From the NCBI RefSeq assembly GCF_004339465.1, contig NZ_SMFY01000001.1:1302001-1366000 (forward strand): a stretch of DNA of 64,000 nt. The letters run 5' to 3'. This DNA comes from Ancylobacter aquaticus (GTDB lineage: Bacteria; Pseudomonadota; Alphaproteobacteria; Rhizobiales; Xanthobacteraceae). Under the pieces are notes generated by a model that saw only the letters and a program-made list of their open reading frames with translations, made no database searches and was not told the origin of the DNA. Shown here piece by piece: positions 8,841-17,730 of the stretch. Positions within the stretch are counted from its first letter, which is position 1, and each line of letters opens with the position of its first letter. A program made the translations under genes and the position numbers.

Positions 8841-9641
8841 ATGACCCGCGCCCCGCTCTCGCTCAAGATCGCCGCCATTGGCGGGCTTGCCTTCCTGCAC
8901 ATCCCGCTGCTGTTCATCCTGCTCTACTGCTTCACCACGGAAGAGAAGAGCTACGCCTTTCCCCCGCCCGGCTTCACGCTGAAATGGTTCGGCGTGGTGT
9001 GGGGGCGGGCCGATATCTGGGCGGCGGTCGGACTGTCGCTGAAGGTGGCAAGCATCGCCACCGTGCTGGCGCTGATCCTCGGCACGCTGGCAGCGGGAGC
9101 GCTGGCGCGGGCGCGGTTCTTCGGCCGCGAGCCGATTTCGTTGCTGTTCGTGCTGCCCATCGCCCTGCCGGGCATCGTCACCGGCATCGCCCTGCGCCAG
9201 GCGTTCGGGCTGATGGAGATACCGTTCTCGCTCTGGACCATCGTGCTCGGCCACGCGACCTTCTGCATCGTCGTCGTCTACAACAACGCGGTCGCCCGGC
9301 TGAGAAGGCTCTCTCCCTCGCTCATCGAAGCATCGATGGATCTCGGCGCGGATGCGTTCCAGACCTTCCGGCTGGTGATCCTGCCCAATATCGGCACGGC
9401 GCTGCTGGCCGGCGGCATGCTCGCCTTCGCGCTGAGCTTCGACGAGGTCATCGTCACCACCTTTACCGCCGGCCAGCAATCGACATTGCCGATATGGATG
9501 CTGTCCGAACTCATTCGCCCGCGCCAGCGGCCCGTCACCAACGTGGTCGCCGTGCTCGTGATCCTTGTGACTTTCCTGCCCATCCTCGCCGCCTATTACC
9601 TCACCCGCCACGGCGAGGCGGTGGCCGGCTCGGGAAAATAG
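8841..9641 (+). CDS. Polyamine-type ABC transporter permease (PotC/PotI-like)
   Basis: This second permease half has 266 residues from the ATG at 8841. I chose that start because it begins just before the first hydrophobic helix ([20 protein letters not shown]) and because the frame upstream is repeat DNA. It has six predicted transmembrane segments and an EAA loop reading [20 protein letters not shown] near residue 160. It pairs with the preceding permease to form the channel. It ends 10 bases before the dehydrogenase gene, which has a good GGAG ribosome site, so the two are co-transcribed. Confidence 0.9.
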   Translation: MTRAPLSLKIAAIGGLAFLHIPLLFILLYCFTTEEKSYAFPPPGFTLKWFGVVWGRADIWAAVGLSLKVASIATVLALILGTLAAGALARARFFGREPISLLFVLPIALPGIVTGIALRQAFGLMEIPFSLWTIVLGHATFCIVVVYNNAVARLRRLSPSLIEASMDLGADAFQTFRLVILPNIGTALLAGGMLAFALSFDEVIVTTFTAGQQSTLPIWMLSELIRPRQRPVTNVVAVLVILVTFLPILAAYYLTRHGEAVAGSGK

Positions 9642-9651
9642 GAGACGCCCC

Positions 9652-11103
9652 ATGACTGCCCTTTCCGATACCGACATGCTGATTGGCTCCGCCTTCGTCG
9701 CCGGCACGGAAACGCCGGAAACGGTGCTGAACCCGAAGACCGAGGAAACGCTGATCGACCTGCCGGAGGCCTCGCCGGACCAGATCGACGCGGCGGTGAA
9801 CGCCGCCGACAAGGCGTTTCGCACCTGGTCGCGCACCACGCCGGCCGAGCGTTCCTACATGTTGCTGAAGCTGGCGGACCGCATCGAGGCCGAAGCGGAA
9901 TCCTTCGCCACGCTGGAGGCGCTGAACTGCGGCAAGCCACGCCATGCGGTGCTCAACGACGAACTGCCCGGCGTGGTCGACTGTTTCCGCTTCTTCGCCG
10001 GCGCGGCGCGCACCCAGCATGGCATGGTTGCCGGCGAGTACATGGCCGGCCACACCTCGATGATCCGCCGCGATCCGATCGGTGTCGTCGCCTCGATCGC
10101 GCCGTGGAACTACCCGTTGATGATGGCGGCGTGGAAGCTCGCCCCGGCACTGGCGGGCGGCAACACGGTGGTCATCAAGCCCTCCGAGCAGACGCCGCTG
10201 ACCCTGCTAAAGCTGGCGAAGATCATCGCCGACATCTTTCCGGAGGGCGTGGTCAATGTGGTCGTCGGGCGCGGCGAGAGCGTCGGCAATGCGCTGATCA
10301 ATCATCCCAAGGTGGCGATGGTCTCGCTCACCGGCGACATCGCCACCGGCAAGAAGGTGCTGACGGCGGCCGCGAGGACGGTGAAGCGCACCCATCTCGA
10401 ACTCGGTGGCAAGGCGCCGGTCCTCGTGTTCGACGATGCCGACATCGACGCCGTGGTCGAAGGGGTCAAGGTCTTCGGCTACTACAATGCCGGGCAGGAC
10501 TGCACCGCAGCCTGCCGCATCTATGCCGGCGCAAAGGTCTACGAGAAACTGGTGGCGGACCTCGCTTCCGCTGTGTCAGGGCTCAAATTTGGGCAGGCAG
10601 ATGACGGCGAGAACGACATCGGCCCGCTCATCTCCGCCCGCCAGCGCGCCCGCGTCGCCTCCTTCGTGGAGCGTGCGTCCGAGCTCAATCACATCGAGAT
10701 CGCCACCGGCGGCAAGGTTGCGGGGGGATCCGGCACGGGCAAGGGCTTCTTCTACGAGCCGACCGTGGTGGCCGGAGCCCTGCAATCCGACGAGATCGTC
10801 CGTCGCGAGGTGTTCGGGCCCGTCGTCTCGGTCACGCGCTTCACGGATGTGGACGAGGCCGTGGGCTGGGCCAATGACAGCGATTATGGCCTCGCGTCCT
10901 CGGTATGGACGCGGGATATCGGGCGCGGCATGGCCACCGCTTCGCGCCTGCAATATGGCTGCACCTGGGTGAACTGCCATTTCATGCTGGTGAGCGAGAT
11001 GCCCCATGGCGGGCTGAAACAGTCCGGCTATGGCAAGGATCTCAGCGCCTATGCACTGGAAGATTATACCGTCGTGCGCCATGTGATGGTGAAGAATGCC
11101 TGA
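9652..11103 (+). CDS. patD: Gamma-aminobutyraldehyde dehydrogenase (PatD type)
   Basis: The enzyme oxidises 4-aminobutyraldehyde, the product of putrescine transamination or oxidation, to GABA with NAD. The 483-residue protein has the aldehyde dehydrogenase fold: the [22 protein letters not shown] cofactor region near residue 150, the general base Glu250 in LELGGKAP, and the catalytic cysteine Cys284 in the block [15 protein letters not shown]. That block closely matches the aminobutyraldehyde branch ([10 protein letters not shown]). It is the last gene after a Pot-type importer, which fits uptake followed by catabolism. An ABAL/betaine aldehyde preference cannot be excluded from sequence. 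No putrescine aminotransferase lies beside it. Confidence 0.85.
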   Translation: MTALSDTDMLIGSAFVAGTETPETVLNPKTEETLIDLPEASPDQIDAAVNAADKAFRTWSRTTPAERSYMLLKLADRIEAEAESFATLEALNCGKPRHAVLNDELPGVVDCFRFFAGAARTQHGMVAGEYMAGHTSMIRRDPIGVVASIAPWNYPLMMAAWKLAPALAGGNTVVIKPSEQTPLTLLKLAKIIADIFPEGVVNVVVGRGESVGNALINHPKVAMVSLTGDIATGKKVLTAAARTVKRTHLELGGKAPVLVFDDADIDAVVEGVKVFGYYNAGQDCTAACRIYAGAKVYEKLVADLASAVSGLKFGQADDGENDIGPLISARQRARVASFVERASELNHIEIATGGKVAGGSGTGKGFFYEPTVVAGALQSDEIVRREVFGPVVSVTRFTDVDEAVGWANDSDYGLASSVWTRDIGRGMATASRLQYGCTWVNCHFMLVSEMPHGGLKQSGYGKDLSAYALEDYTVVRHVMVKNA

Positions 11104-11308
11104 TTTGCCGCGACTTTGCGGGAAGGGCCGGGGTGAGGCGGCCGGGTAGTCGGCACCTTCCCCAGGATGGAGTATGATGATCCGGCGGCCTCGCGAAAGT
11201 GATCGCCGCGGCGCGATGTGACACATAATTAAGTTGGAACTTTTCCTCTAATCTGTTGTGTCGCAGCATGGATTTTCGTGCTTTCCGACACAGTCTGATG
11301 GGGGTCTG

Positions 11309-12409
11309 ATGCGACGTGGAACCGGCTTGCTGCTGACGATTGCCGTTCTTGCGGGAGCCTTCTGGCTTGCCCATGAGCAAGGCTGGGTCGAGACAGAGGC
11401 TCTGTTCGGCGGTCGCAGTCAGGCAAATGCGGCGGCGCAGCCGACGACGCCTCGGGCGATTCCTGTCGAGGTGGCCCCGGCCCGCGCCGCCTCGGTGACG
11501 ACCGACATCTCGTCGATCGGCTCCCTGCAGTCCGACGAATCGGTGCAGGTCGCGTCGGAAGTGTCGGGACGCATACAGGAAATCCTCTTCAAGGAAGGCC
11601 AGCACGTGAAGGCCGGCGCCGTGCTGGTGCAACTCGACGCGGCGCTGGTGAAGGCGTCGCTCGATGAGACCGAAGCGCGGCTGCAGCTTGCCGAGGCCAA
11701 TTACGACCGTGCCCAGCGACTGCAGAAGACGGGATCGGGCACGGCCCGCGCCCTGGACGAAGCGCAGGCGGAGCTGAACACGGCGCGTGCCTTGCTGAAC
11801 TCCCAGCGGGTGCAGATCGCCAAGCATACCATCACCGCGCCGTTCGACGGGGTGGTGGGCCTGCGCACGGTTTCAAACGGCGCCTATATCGCGGTCGGCA
11901 CCGAACTGGTTAATCTCGAAAAGATCGACACGCTGAAGCTGGACTTCAAGGTGCCTGAGACGCAGCTCTCCAGCATCGCCGAGAACCAGACCGTGACCAT
12001 CACGCTGGACGCGCTGCCCGGTCGTTCGTTCACCGGCACGATCTACGCCATCGATCCCATGGTCGACATCAATGGCCGCTCGCTGAGCGTGCGCGCGCGG
12101 CTCGACAACAAGGACCTCGTGCTGCGCCCGGGCCTATTCGCGCGCGTGCTGGTGCAGGGAAGCCAGGCGCGTGACGCCGTCTTCGTGCCCGAGAGCGCCA
12201 TCGTGCCGCGCGGGCAGGAGCGGCTGGTCTGGCAGATCGTCGACGGAAAGGCGGAGCAACTCAAGGTTCAACTCGGCCCGCGCGCCAAGGGCGAAGTCGA
12301 GGTGAAGGGCGTTGCCCCCGGGGCTTCCATCGTCGTGGCCGGGCAGGGGCGTCTTCAGGCGGGAGTCGTCGTGGAGGTCGTCGCCCCGCCGCCGGCGCCG
12401 CAGGGCTAA
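11309..12409 (+). CDS. RND efflux periplasmic adaptor (membrane fusion protein)
   Basis: The 366-residue protein starts with a membrane anchor (about residues 4-22, LLLTIAVLAGAFWLAH). It then has the adaptor pattern: a lipoyl half (SEVSGRIQEILFKEGQHVKAG), a short alpha-hairpin (about residues 95-145), a second lipoyl half (HTITAPFDGVVGLRTVSNGAYI), a beta-barrel domain and a membrane-proximal domain. I prefer the ATG at 11309 to an upstream in-frame GTG at 11258, since the anchor follows directly. It ends 9 bases before the RND pump gene. No outer-membrane channel gene follows, so the complex probably uses a TolC-like protein encoded elsewhere. Confidence 0.88.
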   Translation: MRRGTGLLLTIAVLAGAFWLAHEQGWVETEALFGGRSQANAAAQPTTPRAIPVEVAPARAASVTTDISSIGSLQSDESVQVASEVSGRIQEILFKEGQHVKAGAVLVQLDAALVKASLDETEARLQLAEANYDRAQRLQKTGSGTARALDEAQAELNTARALLNSQRVQIAKHTITAPFDGVVGLRTVSNGAYIAVGTELVNLEKIDTLKLDFKVPETQLSSIAENQTVTITLDALPGRSFTGTIYAIDPMVDINGRSLSVRARLDNKDLVLRPGLFARVLVQGSQARDAVFVPESAIVPRGQERLVWQIVDGKAEQLKVQLGPRAKGEVEVKGVAPGASIVVAGQGRLQAGVVVEVVAPPPAPQG

Positions 12410-12418
12410 GGCCGCGTT

Positions 12419-15400
12419 ATGGGCATCTCTGAACTTTGCGTCCGCCGCCCAGTCTTCGCGACCGTGCTCAGCCTGCTGCTGATCCTGATCGGCATCGTTT
12501 CCTACGACCGTTTGACGGTTCGGGAATACCCCAATATCGACGAGCCGACCGTTTCCGTGGTCACGGCCTATCCCGGCGCGTCGGCAAGCATCGTCGAGAG
12601 CCAGGTCACGCAGGTGCTGGAAGGCTCGATTGCCGGCATTGAGGGCATCGACGTGCTGGAATCGACCAGCCGTTCGGAATCGAGCCGCATCACCGTGCGT
12701 TTTCGGCTGGAGATCGACCCGGACGTGGCGGCCAGCGACGTGCGCGACCGCGTCAGCCGCGTGCGCCAGCGCCTCCCCGACGAGATTGACGAGCCCGTCA
12801 TTTCCAAGGTCGAGGCGGACGCCCAGCCCGTGCTGTTCGTGGTCTTCCGTTCCGACCATATGTCGGGGCTGGAACTGTCGGATTATATCGACCGCTATGT
12901 CGTCGACCGCTTCAAGAACATCAGCGGTGTCGCCGATGTGCAGATTTATGGCGAGCGGCGCTATGCCATGCGGATCTGGATCGACCGCGAGCGCCTCGCC
13001 GCCTACAATCTCACTGTTCAGGACGTGGAAGACGCGCTCAGCGCGCAGAACGTCGAGATTCCGTCCGGCCGCATCGAGAGCGTCGACCGCGAATTTACCG
13101 TGCTCTCGCGCACCGCGCTGACCACGGTCGATCAGTTCAACCAGATCGTCGTCAAACGGGCCGATGGCGCGCAGGTGCACCTCAGCGACGTTGCCCGCGT
13201 CGAGCTCGGGGCCGCCGACGAACGGCGGGCAAGCCGCTTCAACGGCGGTGCCGCGATCTTCATCGGCGTGATCAAGCAGGCGGTGGCCAACCCGCTCGAC
13301 GTGTCGGCCGGGGCTCGTGCCGTGTTGCCGGCGGTCAATGAGAGCCTGCCGGAAGGGATGACCGCCACCATCGGCAACGACAACGCGGTGTTCATCGACC
13401 GCTCGATCGAAGCCGTGTTTCACACCATCTTCGAGGCGGTGATCCTCGTGGTGCTGGTGATCGTCGTCTTCCTGCGCTCGTTCCGGGCCGCGATCATCCC
13501 GATCGTCACCATCCCGATCTCGCTGATCACCACCTTTGCCATCATGTATGCGCTGGGCTTCAGCGTGAACACGCTGACGCTGCTGGCCTTCGTGCTCGCC
13601 ATCGGCATGGTGGTGGACGACGCCATCGTCGTGCTGGAAAACATCTTCCGCCACATCGAACATGGCATGAAGCCGATCCCGGCCGCGATCAAGGGTGCGC
13701 GCGAGATCGGTTTCGCCGTCATCGCCATGACCATGACGCTGGCCGCCGTCTACGCGCCAGTCGCCTTCGCGCCTGGCCGTACCGGCCGGCTGTTCCTGGA
13801 ATTCGCGCTGACGCTTGCCGGTGCCGTCATCATCTCGGGTTTCGTGGCGCTGACGCTGACCCCGATGATGTGCTCCCGCCTGCTCAAGCACGAGGCCAAG
13901 CCGGGCCGTGTCTCGGCTTTCATCGAAGGGCGGCTGCGGGCCATGGAGAGCGGCTATCGCCGCCTGCTTGGCACAACCCTCAAGATACGGCCCCTGATCC
14001 TTCTGTTCGCGCTGATGGTGGCCGGCGCCAGCGCCTTGTTCCTCACCGTATTGCCGTCCGAACTGTCGCCGATCGAAGACCGTGGCGTGATCCGGGTCAC
14101 GGGCAGCGGGCCGGAGGGCTCAACCCTCGCCTATACGACGCGCTACACCAACCAGATCGACCAGATCGTCTCGAAGGAGCCGGAGGTCGACAGCGTCCTC
14201 ATCATCAACGGCTTTCCCGAGGTGCATCGCTTCCTCGTGATCGGCCGGCTGAAGGACTGGGACGAACGCGACGTGCGCCAGCAGGAACTCGTGGCCAAGC
14301 TGACGCCCGAACTGCGGCGCATCGCCGGCATCAATGCCTATGCCAACAACCCGCCTTCCCTCGGCGCGTCCAATAATTCGCGGCCGATCGAGTTCGTCAT
14401 CCAGACGTCGAGCACCTATGAGCAGCTCGACGACTATGTGAACCGCTTCCTGGAGCGCGTTCGCGACTATCCCGGCCTTGTCAGTATTGATAGCGACCTG
14501 AAGCTGAACAAGCCGGAGATTTCGGTCGCGGTGGATCGCGCCAAGGCGGCGGATCTCGGCATCGACATCGCGGTGCTGGGTCGCACGCTGGAGAGCCTGC
14601 TTGGCGGGCGGCAGGTGACGCGCTTCGAGGTGGGGGGCGAGCAATACGACGTCTATGTCCAGCTCGACGCCAGCGACCGTTCCACGCCCGCGACCCTCGA
14701 TACGATCTATCTGCGGTCGGTGAGCGGGGAGATGGTGCAACTCTCCAACCTCGTCACCGTGCGCGAGAGCGTGGCGCCGCAGGAGCTGAAGCGCTTCAAC
14801 CAGCTGCGTTCCGCAACCATCTCCGGCAATCTGGCGCCGGGCTTCTCGCAGGGGGAGGCATTGAACTTCCTCGACCAAACCGCCCGCGAGGTGCTGCCGC
14901 AGACCGTGCAGACCGATGTCGCCGGCCAGAGCCGCGAATTCCGCGCCGCCGGGCAGAGCCTCGTGGTGGTGTTCCTGCTGGCGCTGGGGTTCATCTATCT
15001 CGTGCTCGCGGCGCAGTTCGAGAGCTTCCGCGATCCGGTCATCATCATGCTCACCGTTCCCCTGTCGATGACCGGCGCGCTGGCGGCGCTGTATTTCACG
15101 GGCGGATCGCTCAATGTCTATTCGCAGATCGGGCTGGTGACGCTGGTTGGCCTGATCACCAAGCACGGCATCCTGATCGTCGAATTTGCCAACCAGCAGC
15201 AGGAGGAAGGGCTCGACCGCCGGGCCTCGGTCATCGAGGCGGCCGTGCTGCGCCTGCGGCCCATCCTGATGACCACGGGCGCCATGGTGCTGGGTGCCCT
15301 TCCGCTGGCGCTTGCGAGCGGTGCCGGCGCCGAAAGCCGGGCGCAGATCGGCTGGGTCATCGTCGGCGGCATGACGCTCGGCACGCTGCTCACCCTATTC

Positions 15401-15493
15401 GTGGTGCCGGTGGTCTATTCCTTCATCGGGCGTGTCCATCACACGTCCCATGCCGAGGTCGCTCCGGGCGTCGCGCACACGCCGGCCGAATAG
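12419..15493 (+). CDS. RND-family (HAE1/AcrB-type) efflux pump
   Basis: The 1024-residue inner-membrane proton antiporter expels amphiphilic compounds through the adaptor and an outer-membrane channel. It has the full RND plan: one N-terminal helix (VLSLLLILIGIVSYDRL), a large periplasmic porter loop, six helices including the paired Asp of TM4 in IGMVVDDAIVVLENI (about residues 395-410), a second porter loop and a C-terminal helix bundle with GLVTLVGLITKHGILIVEFAN. Length and the 'PGASASIVESQVTQVLE' porter motif are typical of the HAE1 branch. Substrate cannot be inferred. It forms a two-gene operon with the adaptor. Confidence 0.92.
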   Translation: MGISELCVRRPVFATVLSLLLILIGIVSYDRLTVREYPNIDEPTVSVVTAYPGASASIVESQVTQVLEGSIAGIEGIDVLESTSRSESSRITVRFRLEIDPDVAASDVRDRVSRVRQRLPDEIDEPVISKVEADAQPVLFVVFRSDHMSGLELSDYIDRYVVDRFKNISGVADVQIYGERRYAMRIWIDRERLAAYNLTVQDVEDALSAQNVEIPSGRIESVDREFTVLSRTALTTVDQFNQIVVKRADGAQVHLSDVARVELGAADERRASRFNGGAAIFIGVIKQAVANPLDVSAGARAVLPAVNESLPEGMTATIGNDNAVFIDRSIEAVFHTIFEAVILVVLVIVVFLRSFRAAIIPIVTIPISLITTFAIMYALGFSVNTLTLLAFVLAIGMVVDDAIVVLENIFRHIEHGMKPIPAAIKGAREIGFAVIAMTMTLAAVYAPVAFAPGRTGRLFLEFALTLAGAVIISGFVALTLTPMMCSRLLKHEAKPGRVSAFIEGRLRAMESGYRRLLGTTLKIRPLILLFALMVAGASALFLTVLPSELSPIEDRGVIRVTGSGPEGSTLAYTTRYTNQIDQIVSKEPEVDSVLIINGFPEVHRFLVIGRLKDWDERDVRQQELVAKLTPELRRIAGINAYANNPPSLGASNNSRPIEFVIQTSSTYEQLDDYVNRFLERVRDYPGLVSIDSDLKLNKPEISVAVDRAKAADLGIDIAVLGRTLESLLGGRQVTRFEVGGEQYDVYVQLDASDRSTPATLDTIYLRSVSGEMVQLSNLVTVRESVAPQELKRFNQLRSATISGNLAPGFSQGEALNFLDQTAREVLPQTVQTDVAGQSREFRAAGQSLVVVFLLALGFIYLVLAAQFESFRDPVIIMLTVPLSMTGALAALYFTGGSLNVYSQIGLVTLVGLITKHGILIVEFANQQQEEGLDRRASVIEAAVLRLRPILMTTGAMVLGALPLALASGAGAESRAQIGWVIVGGMTLGTLLTLFVVPVVYSFIGRVHHTSHAEVAPGVAHTPAE

Positions 15494-15525
15494 CCGGTGT
15501 CGCGCGTCGCCTCACGCGGGAGCCC

Positions 15526-15645
15526 CTACTTGATCGCCCAGAAGTGCAGGCACTCCTCGCACATCTCGTCGTCCGTGCAGTAAGGGCAACTATATTCATA
15601 AGGGTCGGTCAGCCAGCGCCAAAGCCGAATGATGAACGTCAGCAT
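15526..15645 (-). CDS. Cys-rich micro-protein, 39 aa (unrecognised)
   Basis: A short frame on the minus strand reads MLTFIIRLWRWLTDPYEYSC, followed by PYCTDDEMCEECLHFWAIK and a TAG stop. The four cysteines are spaced CxxC-x5-CxxC, the spacing of a compact zinc-knuckle or redox motif. The N-terminal third is hydrophobic and basic, which may place it at the membrane. A GGTGAG Shine-Dalgarno lies 8 bases before the ATG. It sits between the RND pump gene (convergent) and the macB-like gene (whose stop is 107 bases upstream on the same strand), so it may be the last gene of the macAB message. I do not recognise a family, and no function is claimed. Confidence 0.55.
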   Translation of the reverse strand: MLTFIIRLWRWLTDPYEYSCPYCTDDEMCEECLHFWAIK

Positions 15646-15751
15646 GTAAGCTTCTCACCGCGATGACGATTTGTTGTATGTACATTCGCGGTGCAATTGG
15701 CTGGGAGTATGGTGGCAGTGTTTCCAGTGTCTACGATAATATGTCTGAATA

Positions 15752-17728
15752 TTACTGTCGAGAGTTGGTCAATGACGTGACCGGATCAAGGCGGGAGGCG
15801 TTGCGCGCCGGCAGGAACCCGAACGCCACGCCGATGAGGCTGGAGCAGGCAAAGGCGACGAGGATCGACCCGGTCGAATAGACGAGGGCGAAGTTCGAGC
15901 CCAGCAGCGCGAACACCGCTCCGAAGGCCAGCGCCAGCCCGACCCCGGTCGCTCCGCCGAGCAGGCAGACCATCACCGCCTCGGTGAGGAATTGCTGCAG
16001 GATGTTGCTGCGCCGGGCGCCGACCGCCATCCGCACGCCGATCTCGCCGACGCGCTCGGACACCGACACCAGCATGATGTTCATCACCCCGATGCCGCCG
16101 ACCACCAGCGAGATGACGGCGATGGCGGCGATCAGCATGGTCATCGTCTGGGTCGTCGAGGTGATGGTGCGGCGGATGTCGTCGGTGTTGAGGATGAAGA
16201 AGTCCTTGCTGCCGTGGCGCTGGATGAGAAACCGCGTCACCTCCTGCTCGGCATAGGCGCTGTCGACGTCGTCATTGATCTTCAGGGTAATGGAGCGCAG
16301 CGCTGTGGAGCCGAGGATGCGCGCCTGCACCGTCGTGTAGGGCAGGTACAGCGAGAGGTTCTGGCTCGACCCGAACCCGCCCAGCTGCGGCTCGGTGACG
16401 CCGACCACACGGGCCGGCACCGTGCCGATCAGCACCACGGCACCCACCGGCTCCACGCCCGTCTCGTCGAACAGCGCCTTGCGCGTGTTGGCGTCGATGA
16501 CGACGTCTAGCGACCGGGAGGTGACGCCCGCCGCGTCGAAGAATCGCCCGCGCGCCAGCCTGGTGCCCTTGGCGGCAAAATAGTGCTCGCTCACCCCGTT
16601 CACCAGGGCGTTCGCCTCCTTGCCGCCGAAGCGCACCGTGCTCTGGGTCGAGACGGTTGGGGTGGCGGCGGCGATATAGGGCTGGCGGGCTAGCTGCTCG
16701 GCATCGGCCACCACCAGCGTGGTGATCCTCCCGGAGCGCGTATCGCCATAGTCCTTGCCGGCGAAGATCTCGATCGTGTTGGTACCGAGCCCGCTGATAT
16801 TGGCGAGCACCTTCTGCCGCGAGCCCTCGCCCAGTGCCACCACGCACACCACCGAGGCGATGCCGATGACGATGCCGAGCATGGTGAGGCCGGTGCGCAG
16901 GCGATGCGCGTTCATCGAGGTCAGCGCCATGCGGAAGGCCTCGCCGAACTGGTCGAGCCGCTGGCGCCAGCCGGAGCGCGGGGCCGGCATGCCATCGCTA
17001 CGCGGCGGCGCGGTGGGCGCGGGTGCGGTGCGGCGGTCGCCGATGATGCGGCCGTCCTCGATCTCGATGATCCGCCGGGCCCGCGCCGCCACGTTCATGT
17101 CGTGGGTGACGATGATCACCGTGCGGCCTTCGGCGTTGAGCTCGGCGAGGATCTTCAGCACCTCCTCGCCGCTCTGGCGGTCGAGCGCGCCGGTGGGCTC
17201 GTCGGCGAGGATCACCTCGGCATCGTTCATCAGCGCCCGGGCGATGGAAACCCGCTGCTGCTGGCCGCCGGACAGCTGGCCAGGCCGGTGGCCGAGCCGC
17301 GCCGCCATGCCGAGCCGGCCGAGCAGGGCGGCCGCGCGGGCCCGGCGCACGTCGTGGGGGAGGCCGGCATAGATCGCCGGCATCTCCACATTGCCCAGTG
17401 CGGTCAGATCGGCCAGCAGATTGTAGCGCTGGAACACGAAGCCAAAATGCGCGCGCCGCAGCCCTGCCAGCTCATCGGCCGAGAGCCGCGCGACATCGCG
17501 GCCCGCGATGCGGTAGCGCCCCCCGCTGGGCCGGTCGAGGCAGCCCAGAATGTTCATCAGTGTCGACTTGCCGGAGCCCGAGGCGCCGACAATGGCGACC
17601 ATCTCGCCGGCGGCGATGGAGAGGTCGACGCCGCGCAGCACCGTCACCGTTTCCTCGCCCGAGACGTAGTCGCGTGTCACGCCTTCGAGCGAAATGAGCG
17701 GCGCCGCGACGGCGTCTTCGTTGTTCAT
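15752..17728 (-). CDS. macB: MacB-like ABC exporter (ATPase-permease fusion)
   Basis: This 658-residue type VII ABC transporter couples cytosolic ATP hydrolysis to periplasmic conformational change and works with a MacA adaptor and a TolC channel. The N-terminal ATPase (about residues 12-235) has Walker A GASGSGKST, signature LSGGQQQRVSIARAL, Walker B VILADEPTGALD and His switch IIVTHD. A first transmembrane helix (about residue 290, LGIVIGIASVVCVVALGEG), a large periplasmic domain and three C-terminal helices ending in GFLPARNASRLDPVTSL follow. The gene starts 2 bases after the macA-like stop. Likely substrates in the family are macrolides, lipids or peptides. None is indicated here. Confidence 0.9.
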   Translation of the reverse strand: MNNEDAVAAPLISLEGVTRDYVSGEETVTVLRGVDLSIAAGEMVAIVGASGSGKSTLMNILGCLDRPSGGRYRIAGRDVARLSADELAGLRRAHFGFVFQRYNLLADLTALGNVEMPAIYAGLPHDVRRARAAALLGRLGMAARLGHRPGQLSGGQQQRVSIARALMNDAEVILADEPTGALDRQSGEEVLKILAELNAEGRTVIIVTHDMNVAARARRIIEIEDGRIIGDRRTAPAPTAPPRSDGMPAPRSGWRQRLDQFGEAFRMALTSMNAHRLRTGLTMLGIVIGIASVVCVVALGEGSRQKVLANISGLGTNTIEIFAGKDYGDTRSGRITTLVVADAEQLARQPYIAAATPTVSTQSTVRFGGKEANALVNGVSEHYFAAKGTRLARGRFFDAAGVTSRSLDVVIDANTRKALFDETGVEPVGAVVLIGTVPARVVGVTEPQLGGFGSSQNLSLYLPYTTVQARILGSTALRSITLKINDDVDSAYAEQEVTRFLIQRHGSKDFFILNTDDIRRTITSTTQTMTMLIAAIAVISLVVGGIGVMNIMLVSVSERVGEIGVRMAVGARRSNILQQFLTEAVMVCLLGGATGVGLALAFGAVFALLGSNFALVYSTGSILVAFACSSLIGVAFGFLPARNASRLDPVTSLTNSRQ

Positions 17729-17730
17729 GC

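Noticed and set aside
7563..9839. Long open frame (758 codons) on the minus strand opposite the polyamine permeases
   Set aside because: It is antisense to two clear membrane permeases with normal codon bias. The predicted protein is Arg/His/Gln/Gly-rich low-complexity sequence with no domain, as expected for antisense frames in GC-rich DNA.
12134..13891. 585-codon minus-strand frame inside the RND pump
   Set aside because: It is antisense to a full-length HAE1 pump with conserved membrane motifs, and is Asp/His/Arg-rich without domains.
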